NCBI GenBank assembly: GCA_034401135.1
Contig: JAWZSP010000002.1
Coordinates: 744,001 to 808,000, forward strand
Direction: 5' to 3'
DNA: 64,000 nt
Source: Volutella citrinella
Lineage: Eukaryota > Ascomycota > Sordariomycetes > Hypocreales > Nectriaceae
Every line of letters begins with the position of its first letter. Position 1 is the stretch's first letter. The notes beneath the pieces are model-generated. The model searched no databases, was not told the DNA's origin, and was given only the letters and a program-made list of their open reading frames with translations. The translations under genes and the position numbers were made by a program. Shown in pieces: positions 53,682 through 64,000 of this stretch.

Positions 53682-55944
53682 GTCTGACTGGCTGTAACTA
53701 GTACAGCATTAAATAATTATACACTCAGTAATGACAACAATGTGGCCCAATCAAGTGTGCATGTGACCGGCTGTCTTGCCCGGACTAATTTCTTCAATTT
53801 TTGGTCTTGAACATAGGAGATTAGCGGGAAATGCAGACTAACACTGAGCTGGCGGAGGAGAACATACCAGCGGTGACCTGGCCGGCGAGGAGGCTAATCG
53901 CAAAGATGGAAACGGCGGAGAAGTGCATCTTGTTTGTTGACGTTTTTAAGCTCAGGGGAGAAACTAACAGGGCGAAGTCACGAAGTTGAAGCTGACGAAG
54001 AAAAAGAGTTTTAGTGTTGAAGCCGTGCCAGACGTGCTTGATTGGAACTTTGGAAGAAAGAGATGCGGAAACTACAAGGCGAGGATCTCATAGCCACTAT
54101 GTCCCTTACGTACTCGGCCACATAGATGAAGACCCTTATGAAAGAGTTAGTATGCCCTTATCCACCTTCTTGCCCTTACAGGACTCTCGTTCAGGCGAGG
54201 ACTAGTACATACATCTACAGGCGATCTGGCGGCACCATCTGTTTCGCATCGTATACCCCTTGTTTCAGTCTACAGTCGACGCTCTAGGAGGGCCGAGACT
54301 GTATGGATTGACAGCATGGAACGTTGTTGTGACGGAGGTGCCTCGTGTCGTGTGACCTGCGTTGGAGGGTGTCACCCCAAGTGATGCAGTGATCTTGTCG
54401 TGCTAAAAATGGGCGGCGCCCAGTATGCACAGATAAACGGGCCGCATGACAGGTTTTAATTCTATGGCAAGTGTGCTTAACTTGATAAGGCGGCTCTACA
54501 CTTCGGTTCCCGCGGGTGCCGGCTCATAGCCACGAGGGTTGCTGTGGTGTTCCTCAACATCCGCAAGCCTGGATACGACAGGTTTTAGTTTGCAGGTGGG
54601 TAATCAAGGATATAATTCATGCCACAAATGACGTGGCTTCAAATCCCATAATGAAGCATTCCATGGTGCGGCCTTGACAAAAATCGGAGAGCCAAGGTTC
54701 GGCGGGGCCGAAAAGGCCGGCGCGTTCAACCGCCAAAATGGACTCCGCGGAACCCGCACCCTCCGATGCACCATTGCCACCGGACTGCGGCGATGACGCA
54801 CTTTCCGTATCTCTGGTAGGCGGTATGCTCAGGTTGGCTTCTTGTGCATATAAATCACCATATCACCATGCCACCAGATAAAGAAGCCCTCAAACAATGC
54901 AAATAATTAGTTCTCGATAAACATTACCACCCACGCCAACCATCTCATTATGAGCCATCCGAACACCCCCAGCTCGATTGAAGCGCCAATCCTTGCTTCC
55001 CTTCTCGTGGCATCAATGGCCCATGATACGAAGAACAAAGCCAAGTCTTTCCAAAACACAGCATCTTTTCAGCAGCCGGGCGGGCTCCGCACGCCAGACC
55101 GCCGAATGATGGTCCCAAGGCGACAACGAACAAACGGCGAAGTAGCTGGTTTCATCCAATGGACACCCACCAAAATGCCTTCAGGTCCAAACATAAGTAG
55201 GCCCTGACAGCTTCCTCTTTTCAAGGAGCCTGACCTTAATCCAAAACTCCAGACGTTTCCATTGCGCCAATGCCAGCTCCACATAGCCAAAGCCTCGCAC
55301 AGTCTATCATCGCAAGGTTGAAAGATGGGCCAGCAGCAAATGTATTTCGTTTCGTATTGAGGCGACGCAGGGGATGACAAGCTTGCAGCAATAATTTTGG
55401 CATATGGGATTGAGTGCTTCTGTGTTGGCGGTCGTTGATCAAGACTTCTTCGGCGAATTGTGTTCCTTGTAAAGCAATAAATAATTATAAACTTAATGAC
55501 AGAATTCAACGTAGAAGGGGACTTAACCAAAGCAGTCCATCCCCAATTGAACTGAAGACGCAAGGAAGGCCAGCGTACATCAAAAGGAGTCAGATTTCTT
55601 CATCCTTCGGCGGCATCCGTGTGTGAGTAGTGACATGGATGGGATGCTTTCTCAACGGATACCTCCCTTGTGTTTCCTGCCACTCTGCTGTATCAACATT
55701 GATAGGCTCCCTGGATTGCACGCCGCCGAATCTCCAATTTTACTCCCTATCAATGCACTAAGTCGCTAACAGCAATGAATAGGCTAAGGAAAACCTTTAA
55801 AATCTGCGTGATTGTCGGCTGGCATGCTGAGCACGGTCGCTATATCAAGCAAGGCCTGGGAACCTGCCGCCCTGCATGGTCCAATGAAGGACTAACTTGC
55901 TTTCCACCCATCCTACGAAACTATTGCCTTGGCGAATTAACAGG
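53682..55944. other. Long spacer between PAN-like paralogues
   Basis: A 2.2-kb gap. The only coding-like item is a signal-peptide exon on the minus strand at 53868-53928. An open frame of 164 codons at 55069-55563 (minus) has no domain or signal peptide and is probably chance. Confidence 0.45.
53868..53928 (-). pseudogene. Orphan signal-peptide exon
   Basis: ATG followed by a textbook signal peptide (MHFSAVSIFAISLLAGQVTA) and a GTATGT donor. No convincing second exon follows: joining to the AG at about 53788 gives a chain of only about 40 residues. It may be the start of a small secreted protein, or the remnant of one. Confidence 0.35.
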
Positions 55945-56898
55945 ATGCTGCCAATAAAGTTACTTGCTCTTTGTCTTGGGCAGGTCAGCGCCGCCGCGTT
56001 GATAAATGCCACACATACACCCGCCTTGACGCCATCCGGGACCAAGCCAAATGGCACATTTGCAACGCCTTCTCCGTCACCACCACCACTAAGCTGCTGG
56101 CTCCCCGGAAACACCCTTGCCTGTGGTATCCCAGGGCCCCTAGGGCCCTGGGGCCGACCCATAGCGCAGGCGAGGCCTGCCAAAGGCCTGCAAGACTGTA
56201 TTTGCAGATGCCTGGCTGATCAGGGATGCACCAGCGTTGGTTACAACAATGCTTATAGGCTCTGTGAAATCTCCAACAACACCATAGATCAACTGATGCA
56301 TGGGCCCAAGAAGGAGCCTGGCCCTAAAGCCGTCGACGAAGCTCTCTGGACTTCCTACGATGCCGGGTGTCTTCGCAACGATGGCACCGCCAAGTGTGGC
56401 AAATCTAACCCGGACTTGTCCGGGACTTGGGAGACGCAGACGGCGAATGTAACGGATGCTGTCGCATGTATCAAGAACTGCCGCGTCTCCGATGGGTGTG
56501 TTGCAGTTTCGTTCAACCACAAGCAAGGAAAATGCCTCTTCTCCAGGAAACGGGCAAGCCAGACAAAGGTGCTCAACGCCAAGAACTTCTTTACATATTA
56601 CGACCTGGAATGCCTCGACAACAAGCCGTGGTACGCATGTGGAATCCCAGGCACCTACCGAAATGGCGCGGCCTACATCAAGACGGTACCAAAGGCGAAA
56701 ACCGTCGAGTCTTGCCTCGAAGCTTGTGCCAACAACGGGATGTGCGGGTATGCTTCGTTCAACGCCAAGTCTCAGAAGTGTGTTCTCTTGGCTGCCGAGT
56801 CGGCTCGCGAATTGGGATTTAGCCGTGATGACCAGATGGAGACGCTCTTCTTTAAGAAGAGTTGTTGGTTAAAGGGAAAGGCTGAATCGCACATGTAG
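55945..56898 (+). CDS. Secreted protein with three PAN/apple-like repeats (paralogue)
   Basis: Intron-free, 317 residues. The signal peptide is MLPIKLLALCLGQVSA. A Thr/Pro/Ser-rich spacer of about 30 residues (TPSGTKPNGTFATPSPSPPP) precedes three Cys-rich units. Unit 1 covers CGIPGPLGPWGRPI to WTSYDAGC, unit 2 CGKSNPDLSGTW to FTYYDLEC, and unit 3 CGIPGTYRNGAAYI to LFFKKSC. Shared cores are LQDCICRC, AVACIKNC and VESCLEAC. The order of elements equals that of the 52.8-kb protein, so the two arose by duplication, but identity is low enough to imply an old event. Function unknown. Its 3' end lies 102 bp from the convergent NACHT-ankyrin gene. Confidence 0.75.
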   Translation: MLPIKLLALCLGQVSAAALINATHTPALTPSGTKPNGTFATPSPSPPPLSCWLPGNTLACGIPGPLGPWGRPIAQARPAKGLQDCICRCLADQGCTSVGYNNAYRLCEISNNTIDQLMHGPKKEPGPKAVDEALWTSYDAGCLRNDGTAKCGKSNPDLSGTWETQTANVTDAVACIKNCRVSDGCVAVSFNHKQGKCLFSRKRASQTKVLNAKNFFTYYDLECLDNKPWYACGIPGTYRNGAAYIKTVPKAKTVESCLEACANNGMCGYASFNAKSQKCVLLAAESARELGFSRDDQMETLFFKKSCWLKGKAESHM

Positions 56899-57000
56899 AC
56901 TGTGGGAGTGAATGGTAGTTCCGTCTGCCCGCCAAAATAGGGTGATACTCGAGTCAGCAAATGAACGTCTATTAAACTACGACAAATCTCTCCAAGTCTT

Positions 57001-60000
57001 TCAAGATACGAGTACCTTCTTGATCGTTGTGTACAGGACGTAGGAGTCCGGGAAGGATCTTCTTGCCAGGGATAGCGGGGTGACTCCATCGTGGCTGGCA
57101 ATGCTCAGGTCTGCGCCCCTTTCTACCAGTAGGTTGATAAGCCACAAGGCCACGAACATGTCTTTATGAATAGATGGGTTTTGCAAGGCGACAATAGTAG
57201 GTGTGCGGCCACTACTGTCCTGCAAATTAACGTTGACCCCGAGGTCGATGATCCTCTCCACGGTGCGGCTCAACTGCTTCTCGTGCTGGTAATCATACCC
57301 ACCAAGTACGCGATGCAGCAGGTTTGAACCATCTTCAAAAATGGCTAGTGGATCAGCACCCAGTTCAAAAAGCTTCCACATGAGCCTGTCGCCCATTTTG
57401 GCCTCCAAGAGTGGTGTCGGGTTGCGGGGTGTCAAGCCGGCCGCGAGGCAGCACTCAACAATCTTGACGTATGGGCCATCAGTCATTCCTAGGAGAAAGA
57501 AGAACAAGTCCGCTGGCGTGAAGCGAAGGTACGAGGCTCGTTTTCCTAGTGGCAACACAAAGCTACCATCGGATTGTCTTGCTCTTGCTCGTCCCAGGGT
57601 GTCCATGAGCCGCTGGGCAATCTCCTGGCCCTTGACCCAGGGACCAACTCGACAGACAATCAAGTGATCATCCTTACTGATGTAGAAGTCTGGCTTGGTG
57701 AGAAGAAATATGGCGACACATTGTTGAGGATCCATATGGAAGACCCCCTCATGGAAGGGCAGTAGGATGTCGACAATGTCCCAGTGCTGGGCCGCAGCAG
57801 CCATGTGTATAGCTGGAAGCGCATCCGCAGTCTTGGATGGTGTTCTCGGATCAAACCCTCGACGTATGATGCTATCCACCAGCTTTCGAGAGTCCGCCTT
57901 ATAAGCCGCAAAATGCAGCAACGTGAGTCCCGTGTGGGAAAACTGGCCCAGATCGGCTCCCAGACTCACAAGCAAGGACGCAGCAGCCATATTATTTCTG
58001 AATGCAGCTATCAAAGCTGGTGTTCCAAGGAAGGACTGCTTGTCGAAGAAACCCCACCGGTCATACTCATGCAATAGAGAAAGCTCATTATCGTGATCGT
58101 AGAAGGCTGCTACGTGGTAAGCCGACCACCCTTCGTAGGCAGAATACGCGGATGCACCGTATCGCGCGATGCAGCGACGGATGCATTCGTCGTGCCTCGC
58201 CAGCACTGCGTTGCGCAATTGCCCGCAGGCGCTGAGGCCGGGGCGGTGCGACTCTTCTTCTTTGCACTTGCATAGCTCCCTGAAGCGGAGGAAGTGGTCT
58301 TTCCCGTCTGCTGACCCGTAGCTCCAGGAAACAAGAGCCCAATTATGGTGGAATCTCTCTCTGGCATGTTCCTCTCGGACAGACCTGGCGCCGGCTCCAT
58401 CACGGGCAGTGTGAATGGGAATTGGGCACGGTGCACCAAGCGCTCGAAGTGTGGCTACCATTTCGGGATTTGATCCATGAGATATGATATCTGCCGTGGT
58501 CCTGTTGAAAAAGTCACGGCGGTCGAGGTTGGCACCGTGAGACCGCAACAACCTGACAACGTTGACGTGGCCCTGTCTGATGGCGTGGAACACGGGAGTA
58601 AAGCCAATGCAGTCTCTCATCTCGAGCTTTGCGCCTGCATCAAGAAGAGCAGCGGCAATGGCCACGTTGCCGAAAATGGCGGCGTAGTGCAGCGGTGTCC
58701 GGCGATCTCTGTCACGAATGTTGATGAGCGGCCGTTTGGTGCTGATGAACTGCATTAAAACTGGCTGCCACTCCCAGGTTGCAATGTAGTGAAGCAACGA
58801 GGCCCCGTACTTGTCCTTTCCAAACTCTCGAGTGGACTGGAGGAGCATCAGTTGCAAGATGGCCCTGCTTCCTGATTCTGCGGCAACGTGCACCGGCGTC
58901 TTTCCGTACTTGTTTCGGATGAGAATGTTGGCTCCCTCGTGCAAAAGATGCTCAACAGCCGCGAGGTTCCGGTGCTCAGCTGCCAGGTGAAGAGGGGTGC
59001 AGCCGTCAAAGTCTTGGATGTTTGTCAGGAGTTGCTGCGTCTTGGACAGGTGAGTCTCGGCGTAGCTCCAGCCAGAGAAGGCTGCCCAGTGCAGGACCGT
59101 CCTTCCTTTGGTGTCTTGATCTTGGCTCTCCAGACCGAACTTGACTCGAAGCATCTCCAGCAAGTCTGCCCAGTCCTGTTGTGCGCACAGGTTCACCAGG
59201 TTGAACCGACCTTGGTTGCTCAACTCGGCAACATCGGATGTAGGAAGAGACTCAAGTAGGCCAACAAGCTCGTTTCGGTTACCAAAATACGCAGCGCGAG
59301 TCAACATGTTCATTCCGTCTTGGCCAGTGGTGCGCACCTGGGACCTGTCCCGGGATAAGAGGATTCTCCTCACTTCTGGCCAGCCCTGGAGACTGGCGAG
59401 CGCCAATGCGTTTGTTCCGTTCGAGTCCTTGGTCGAGATGTCCAGAGTCTTGTCTGCGCAGTTGAGTAGCTGCAGTGCTGCCCATTCGCCATCACCCCTG
59501 CTCAAGGCTAGGATGAATGGAGTTATTCCGTTGTCGTCAGGGACATTCAGATCCACGTCTTCTTTTTTAAGAAGGCGCGAGAGGAGTTTGGGCGACCGGT
59601 GTTTGGTAATGAGATAATGCATCACCATACGGCCGCGAGTTCCCTTGGAGTTGAGATCAACCTTATCGGACGAGAGTAGGAGCTCAAACATTTTTTCATC
59701 TTCCACTGCGAAATGAATGGGCTTGTCACAGGATTGATTGCCAGCGTTTGGGTCAACCCTTGGGTTGAAAAGCAGGTATCGACTCTGGCTCTTCGCTTCT
59801 TGATCGCCCGTGCTAAGGGCGAAATCCCGGCGGCATCCGGCTCATTGAGATCGCCTCTGAACTGCTTGGTTATCTGAAGAAAATCGCCTAGCTGTATGAG
59901 CAAATGCAGAGGCGGGCAGCGCGTATCAAGTCGCGGTTGCAGGATAAACCCAAGACTCCGCATCTCAATGGTGAGACGATCATACAAGTCCCAGAACAGC

Positions 60001-62630
60001 ATCGTGTTTTCGGGAGTAAATAGAAACCTGGTCATTTCAATCACTTCAGGCTCATCTTGAACCACTTCCAAATGGCTCCCCAGGTATTGTACCGAGTAGA
60101 GCAGTAGTGGAAACTCAGGCGTGTTGACCGTCGCGCGTTTTGGGCTGAGGTCGCTCGAATCATCGTCAAACTCCGACGGCCACACCAGTTGGCCTTGGAA
60201 TTCTCGCCAATCCTGAAAGCTAAGGATTCGCTGGCAGATACGGTGAATGAAATATTCGCATCCTAGGACGGAGGACCGAAATTGGCGAAGCAAGTCATTG
60301 TGTTCCGAAACCTGCGACTTTTGGGCGAGGAATTCCCGAAACGAGTGATGACGAAATTGCATAAAGCCCGAGTCGTCAATCGACAGGAACGGTGAGCCGT
60401 GTTTCTTGAGGAGTTTGCGAAAGTTGTAAGAAAAGTCATCCTTGACATCTTGGAACGACTGGTGCTCATCACTGACGGAGATGGCGAAGTGGACATCTTC
60501 GACCGATAATGCTCGCCTTGCGACAGTAAGAAGCATGAACAGTTTCTTGAGCGTCGGTCGAAAATCCTCTGGAACGTTCTCTAGTAGATTGGAATAAAGA
60601 TGGACGAGATCAAAGTTTAATTCGCTCAGTTCTCGAAGCTTCTGCTTGATGATGGTGGGAGACCAAAACGAAATGCCGCTAGAGAAAGTTGACCAGCACA
60701 GAGACGCAATGAGGAAGTTTGTGTTGGATTGGGCCGTAATACCAGCTTGGATTTCCTTGATGATGTTCTCCGGGATGGAGTTTTCAGCTTGAAGCTGTCG
60801 AACCTTGCGGTCGATGAATTGCTGTACGGTTTGGTGCATGGATTCAGTGTCTAGCGCCAGCGGAACCGCAGTGTTGTTGTACTGAGAGGGGATACCGGCT
60901 CTGTCTGAGAGCAGAATTCGTATACGCCTGCTCGAGTCATTGAAGCATATCTCAGCCAATGCCTGAAGGAGTTCATTCTTGGCGGACGCCGGCAATTCAT
61001 CGACGGCATCGATGACAATCCAAAACCGAGTCCCACTTGCCCAGAGCGAGACTTCGGAGATGAATTCCGTGAGCTCTTGCGAGGTTATGGACTCAAGATT
61101 TTCCATGTCAAGCTTGTCTTCTAGATGCTTCACCAAACCTGGTTGACTTCTGAGGATCTGTGTTAAAAGGGAGCGAAGGACGAGGGCTGCAGTCTCTTGG
61201 CTGGCAACTTTGGCGTCGCAGAACATGAAGGGGATGATATCCGACAGCTTCTTTGCGCTGGAGTCATTTTCCCTGTCCGCTCGTTGCTCTAGTTGACCCA
61301 CAATGTATTTGGAGAGCACGGATTTGCCACAGCCTGCAGACCCGTGAATCCAGAGCCAGGATCTTGTACGGGCTTCGAACCAGGCGATGAAGGCAGGATC
61401 ACCATTGATCCAGTCGCATGTTCCGGCTTCTGGGCTCGGCGTGGCATGATACTTTGTGGCCAAGTCAAAGGCACCGGTATTGAGCCCGATCTTGCGGATA
61501 AAGTTTGTCTGGAGATTGGTAAGGGTTCCTAGTAGATGTCAATTCCTGTTTGGACGCGGACCCGGGTAGGCACCCTACTCTTTGGTAGTGATTTTAAGTC
61601 GTCGATAACTCCTCGTAAGCAATTGAGAACAAGCAGGAACCCGGGATCGCTAGAGGTGAGGAATTTGCACATCTCGCGGTGGTCTGCTTGTAGTGGCAGA
61701 GGCGTTTCGTTTGGCAGATGCAAAACCGCAGAGTCTTGATCCACAACCTAGTTTTGTTAAGATAAAACATCAAATGTACTTTTAGAGCAAAAATACTTAC
61801 TAGGGATTTCAGCTTCGGCATGTTGAGCTTTTCGTAAAAGGTAAAGATGCGAAGGTTCATGCCTCTCTCGACAAATTGCTCGCAAATACTACCGAGGAGG
61901 TGCGACTTTGGTTCTAGATCCTCGAGAATGCTAGTACGAACCGAATTGGGTGCGAAAACGTTGGCCATCTGGCCAACTACCTTGCCCCAGTAGGCCACAT
62001 TCGAGCCTCGATGGGGAGTGCCGAGGAAGAGGACAGACTTGACCTGCGACAAGAGGTGGCCATATCTCAGTTCCCGGTCATGCGCCAAGCACATGCTCTG
62101 TTTTACGAATTATCCATTAGCACCATAATCATTTGTCTCATGGTCGATGGCACTTACTTTCTTGAACACAATGCCACCCAAGCTGTGACAGATGAAAATG
62201 ATGGGCCGCTGGACAGATCAATGATATGGCGGGGCAACATGGGAGTGCTATGCTCTCACCTGACCGGAATACATCCTCCTTGCACCAAGCAAACGCTCCA
62301 GCAAGTCCCTTGAAACGTCTTCAATCTCCATAACGGCGTCGCCCAGCGTAGGTTTGGAGACGTATCCATATGTGAATACCCGCGCCTCCGGGATGGCAGC
62401 CGGGAGGAAGTCGCGCAGCCACACCTTCTGGCCGCTTCTCCAAGTCTTGATGGGGTGACCGCCCAGGCCGTGGACGGCAACGATACTGTCAAGGCGTGAG
62501 ATGAGTTGCTGAGGGCTTTTGATCTTGTGGTGGCCATGACGCACTCTAGGGAAGTTTTGACTGGGCCGTCTGGGTCAGGCCAAAGCTGCGTCAAGCCAGC
62601 CATATTGGAGGACTTTTCTGTCGCATCCAT
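57001..62630 (-). CDS. NLR-like protein: alpha/beta hydrolase, NACHT, ankyrins (frameshifted)
   Basis: Exons on the minus strand: 62545-62630, 62260-62485, 62158-62208, 61801-62097, 61574-61747, then 61508 down. The N-terminus is a lipase-like effector domain: VAVHGLGGHPIKTW and ICHSLGGIVFKK with Ser113. The NACHT NTPase follows, with Walker A GSAGCGKS at 334-341 and Walker B FWIVIDAVDEL. It then enters ankyrin repeats. At about 59781 the frame breaks. The NACHT frame runs on only to a stop at 59622, while ankyrin sequence continues in another frame (ending at 57001) with more than 900 residues of repeats such as GCTPLHLAAEHRNLAAVEHLLHEGA. No GT-AG intron of usable length bridges the break. 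Fungal NLRs of this build act in non-self recognition. It is either a pseudogene or carries a sequencing error. Confidence 0.85.
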
Positions 62631-62955
62631 ATTGGCCTAAATGGTGGCGATAGCCGATCGCAGGGGGAAAAGTCGTACGCGGCAAGTTGATGATGAAGCG
62701 GGGATGCCAATGGATGCCAAGTTGCCAATGCATGTCAGCGTGGCTGCGGGCCTGTGATAGGCCAGCCTCGCGTCAGCCGCATTGTTACGGTAAAAGCAAT
62801 ACTGCATTATCGCAGGCCTGTATTCTCACATTGCTATCTTTGTACACCGTCTTGGAACGGGCCATGGCAAATGCCGCGCTATTAAGTCAACCTTGCGAAA
62901 ACCGTAGCTCCCGACTCCAGTAAATCGTGCCCATCTATCCATTCAGACAAGACAT
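62631..62955. other. Spacer upstream of NLR-like gene
   Basis: 325 bp between the NLR-like start and the 3' end of the next minus-strand gene. The NLR promoter must lie here. No gene was seen. Confidence 0.5.
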
Positions 62956-64000
62956 TTAGCCCCGAGTCAAGTCAATGGTCTCGCTTTCTCCAATTCGCTG
63001 TTTTCTCTTTTGCCCAGTCACCAGTTGCTGCGTATTGGCCTTGGACGCAGGTTTTTGATACCGATACATTGCCGACGAATCCCGGATCACTGGTTTCGGT
63101 GCCAAAAGCTTCTTCATGCTGAGGATATCTTTGTACTCCGTGCTCATGAGTGCCGTGATGCTCTTCTCGTCAAACGCCCGAAGCGAAGCCTCCACATCGT
63201 CTCGCCGCGATGTCCATTTCTCATGGTTCTGTTTGAAGTGAGAAAAGGTCTTGGTAACCACCAGTGTATGCGGGGATCCGACCCGCTCCGTCTGGTGGGA
63301 ACAATCCACACGATTGTTATCTAGTTGTTGATGCACGTGTTGGCGCCGCCCTTGGTTCATACGGAAGCGTGCCACTCTTTCGTCGGGGCTTGCGAGAAAG
63401 CGGTTGAGGCTCAGACAGTCGCCGCAGGGGCAACTCACCACAGGCCGCACTAGGCTGTCGTCAGGAACGGGCTCTTTGCCAACGGCGACGTTGACAAGCG
63501 CGCGGAGCATTGTGGAATAGAGCTTCCGGCAATGTGGCGAAGTGAGATGGGACTCGTTGGATGCTAGCACCGGGACTAGCTCTTGTAAGAAAGGAACCCA
63601 AAGATAATGGATCTGAAAAGATGACATGACACGTGTGGCTTCTGTGATCTTGGTGAAGAATGCCTCCACCAATTCTCCTGACTGACTGGATAGTCTCGTC
63701 AAAACAAGGAAAAAATCCATGAGTCCGTTCGAAGGGAGAGTCCCACGGGGTCTGGCGCTAGTTGTTGAACCGGTGTAGGCTCTTTTCGCCGCTTTCGCTT
63801 GGGCATAGTTCCACGATCTGTCATTGTGCAAGGCAGAAAAGTCGGTTCGATCAATCAAGGCTTTTGCCAAGTCTTGCAAATGTGCCTCCCATGCCTCTCT
63901 TGCAATGTGATCAGTTTCGATCTTCCTAGAAAGCTCGGCTAGGAACCCAAAGGTAAATGCCGTTGCTTGATGACTTTCTTTGACTTTGGGTAAGATGCTA
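62956..64000 (-). CDS. Conserved fungal protein of unknown function (5' partial)
   Basis: The frame is open from the right edge to a stop at 62956, giving about 348 visible residues without introns. The start lies outside. I recognise a motif common in uncharacterised ascomycete proteins: CPCGDCLSLNRFLASP, followed by RFRMNQGRRQHVHQQL and PHTLVVTKTFSHF. The CPCGDC cluster may bind metal. The C-terminus is basic and polar (KPASKANTQQ, GQKRKQRIGESETIDLT). It ends in ETIDLTRG, which resembles a SUMO-interaction type motif, though this is only a visual impression. No function can be assigned. Confidence 0.7.
   Translation of the reverse strand, partial: SILPKVKESHQATAFTFGFLAELSRKIETDHIAREAWEAHLQDLAKALIDRTDFSALHNDRSWNYAQAKAAKRAYTGSTTSARPRGTLPSNGLMDFFLVLTRLSSQSGELVEAFFTKITEATRVMSSFQIHYLWVPFLQELVPVLASNESHLTSPHCRKLYSTMLRALVNVAVGKEPVPDDSLVRPVVSCPCGDCLSLNRFLASPDERVARFRMNQGRRQHVHQQLDNNRVDCSHQTERVGSPHTLVVTKTFSHFKQNHEKWTSRRDDVEASLRAFDEKSITALMSTEYKDILSMKKLLAPKPVIRDSSAMYRYQKPASKANTQQLVTGQKRKQRIGESETIDLTRG

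Noticed and set aside
55069..55563. 164-codon minus-strand frame between the PAN-like genes
   Set aside because: Unusual Trp/Cys/Arg content, no domain and no likely splice partners.
57001..59706. Treating the ankyrin part as an independent 901-residue gene
   Set aside because: Ankyrin sequence continues in frame upstream of its first ATG and lines up with the NACHT part, so one broken gene explains the data better.
1..64000. tRNA, rRNA genes, CRISPR arrays or intact transposons
   Set aside because: No cloverleaf-like sequence, rRNA block, regularly spaced repeats, transposase or reverse-transcriptase frame was noticed; short RNAs could still be missed by eye.

Overview
The window is nuclear DNA of a filamentous ascomycete, most likely a Sordariomycete. 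The evidence is short GT-AG introns of about 45-105 bp in most genes, fungus-specific families (VAC8, ALB1, Zn2Cys6 factor, ankyrin proteins with fungal N-terminal domains, NACHT-ankyrin protein) and compact spacing. The genus cannot be fixed from the sequence alone. Exon joins were derived by hand from splice signals, reading phase and family similarity.

Layout. 1-4.9 kb is a housekeeping block: the 3' part of VAC8, then IMP1 (mitochondrial inner-membrane peptidase) divergent from mitochondrial IF3, then ALB1. From 5.6 kb on the region is accessory: an ankyrin protein with a STAND-type N-terminus (5.6-8.8), a P450 (9.3-11.0), a PQ-loop vacuolar transporter (11.3-12.4), a secreted M6-like metallopeptidase (14.0-15.3), a Zn2Cys6 regulator divergent from an amidase (15.6-19.7) and a ketopantoate-reductase-like enzyme (20.1-21.1). 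A repeat-bearing spacer follows (21.1-22.8).

22.8-33.6 kb holds a five-exon TPR-like protein, an MFSD1-like MFS protein, a ZIFL/TetA-type MFS transporter and a ferric reductase. This block carries five copies of ATCTGATAA, the site bound by fungal iron GATA repressors (SreA/Fep1 type), and five copies of an odd palindrome TCTCAC-N-GTGAGA that I do not recognise. It is the best candidate here for a co-regulated metal-uptake locus with an undescribed second regulator.

35-49 kb contains a secreted two-repeat PAN-like protein, a calmodulin-like protein, a membrane-anchored unknown divergent from a large fusion of a Cys-type trypsin-like domain and a patatin domain lacking its catalytic residues, a secreted FAD oxidase, a decayed ORF, and an amidase-family protein that has lost its catalytic Lys and Ser. 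48.7-52.5 kb has a TilS-type tRNA lysidine synthetase divergent from an alpha/beta hydrolase. 52.7-56.9 kb has two related secreted three-repeat PAN-like proteins. 57.0-62.6 kb is a NLR-like gene (alpha/beta hydrolase, NACHT, ankyrins) interrupted by an apparent one-base frameshift between the NACHT and ankyrin parts. A partial unknown gene runs off the right edge.
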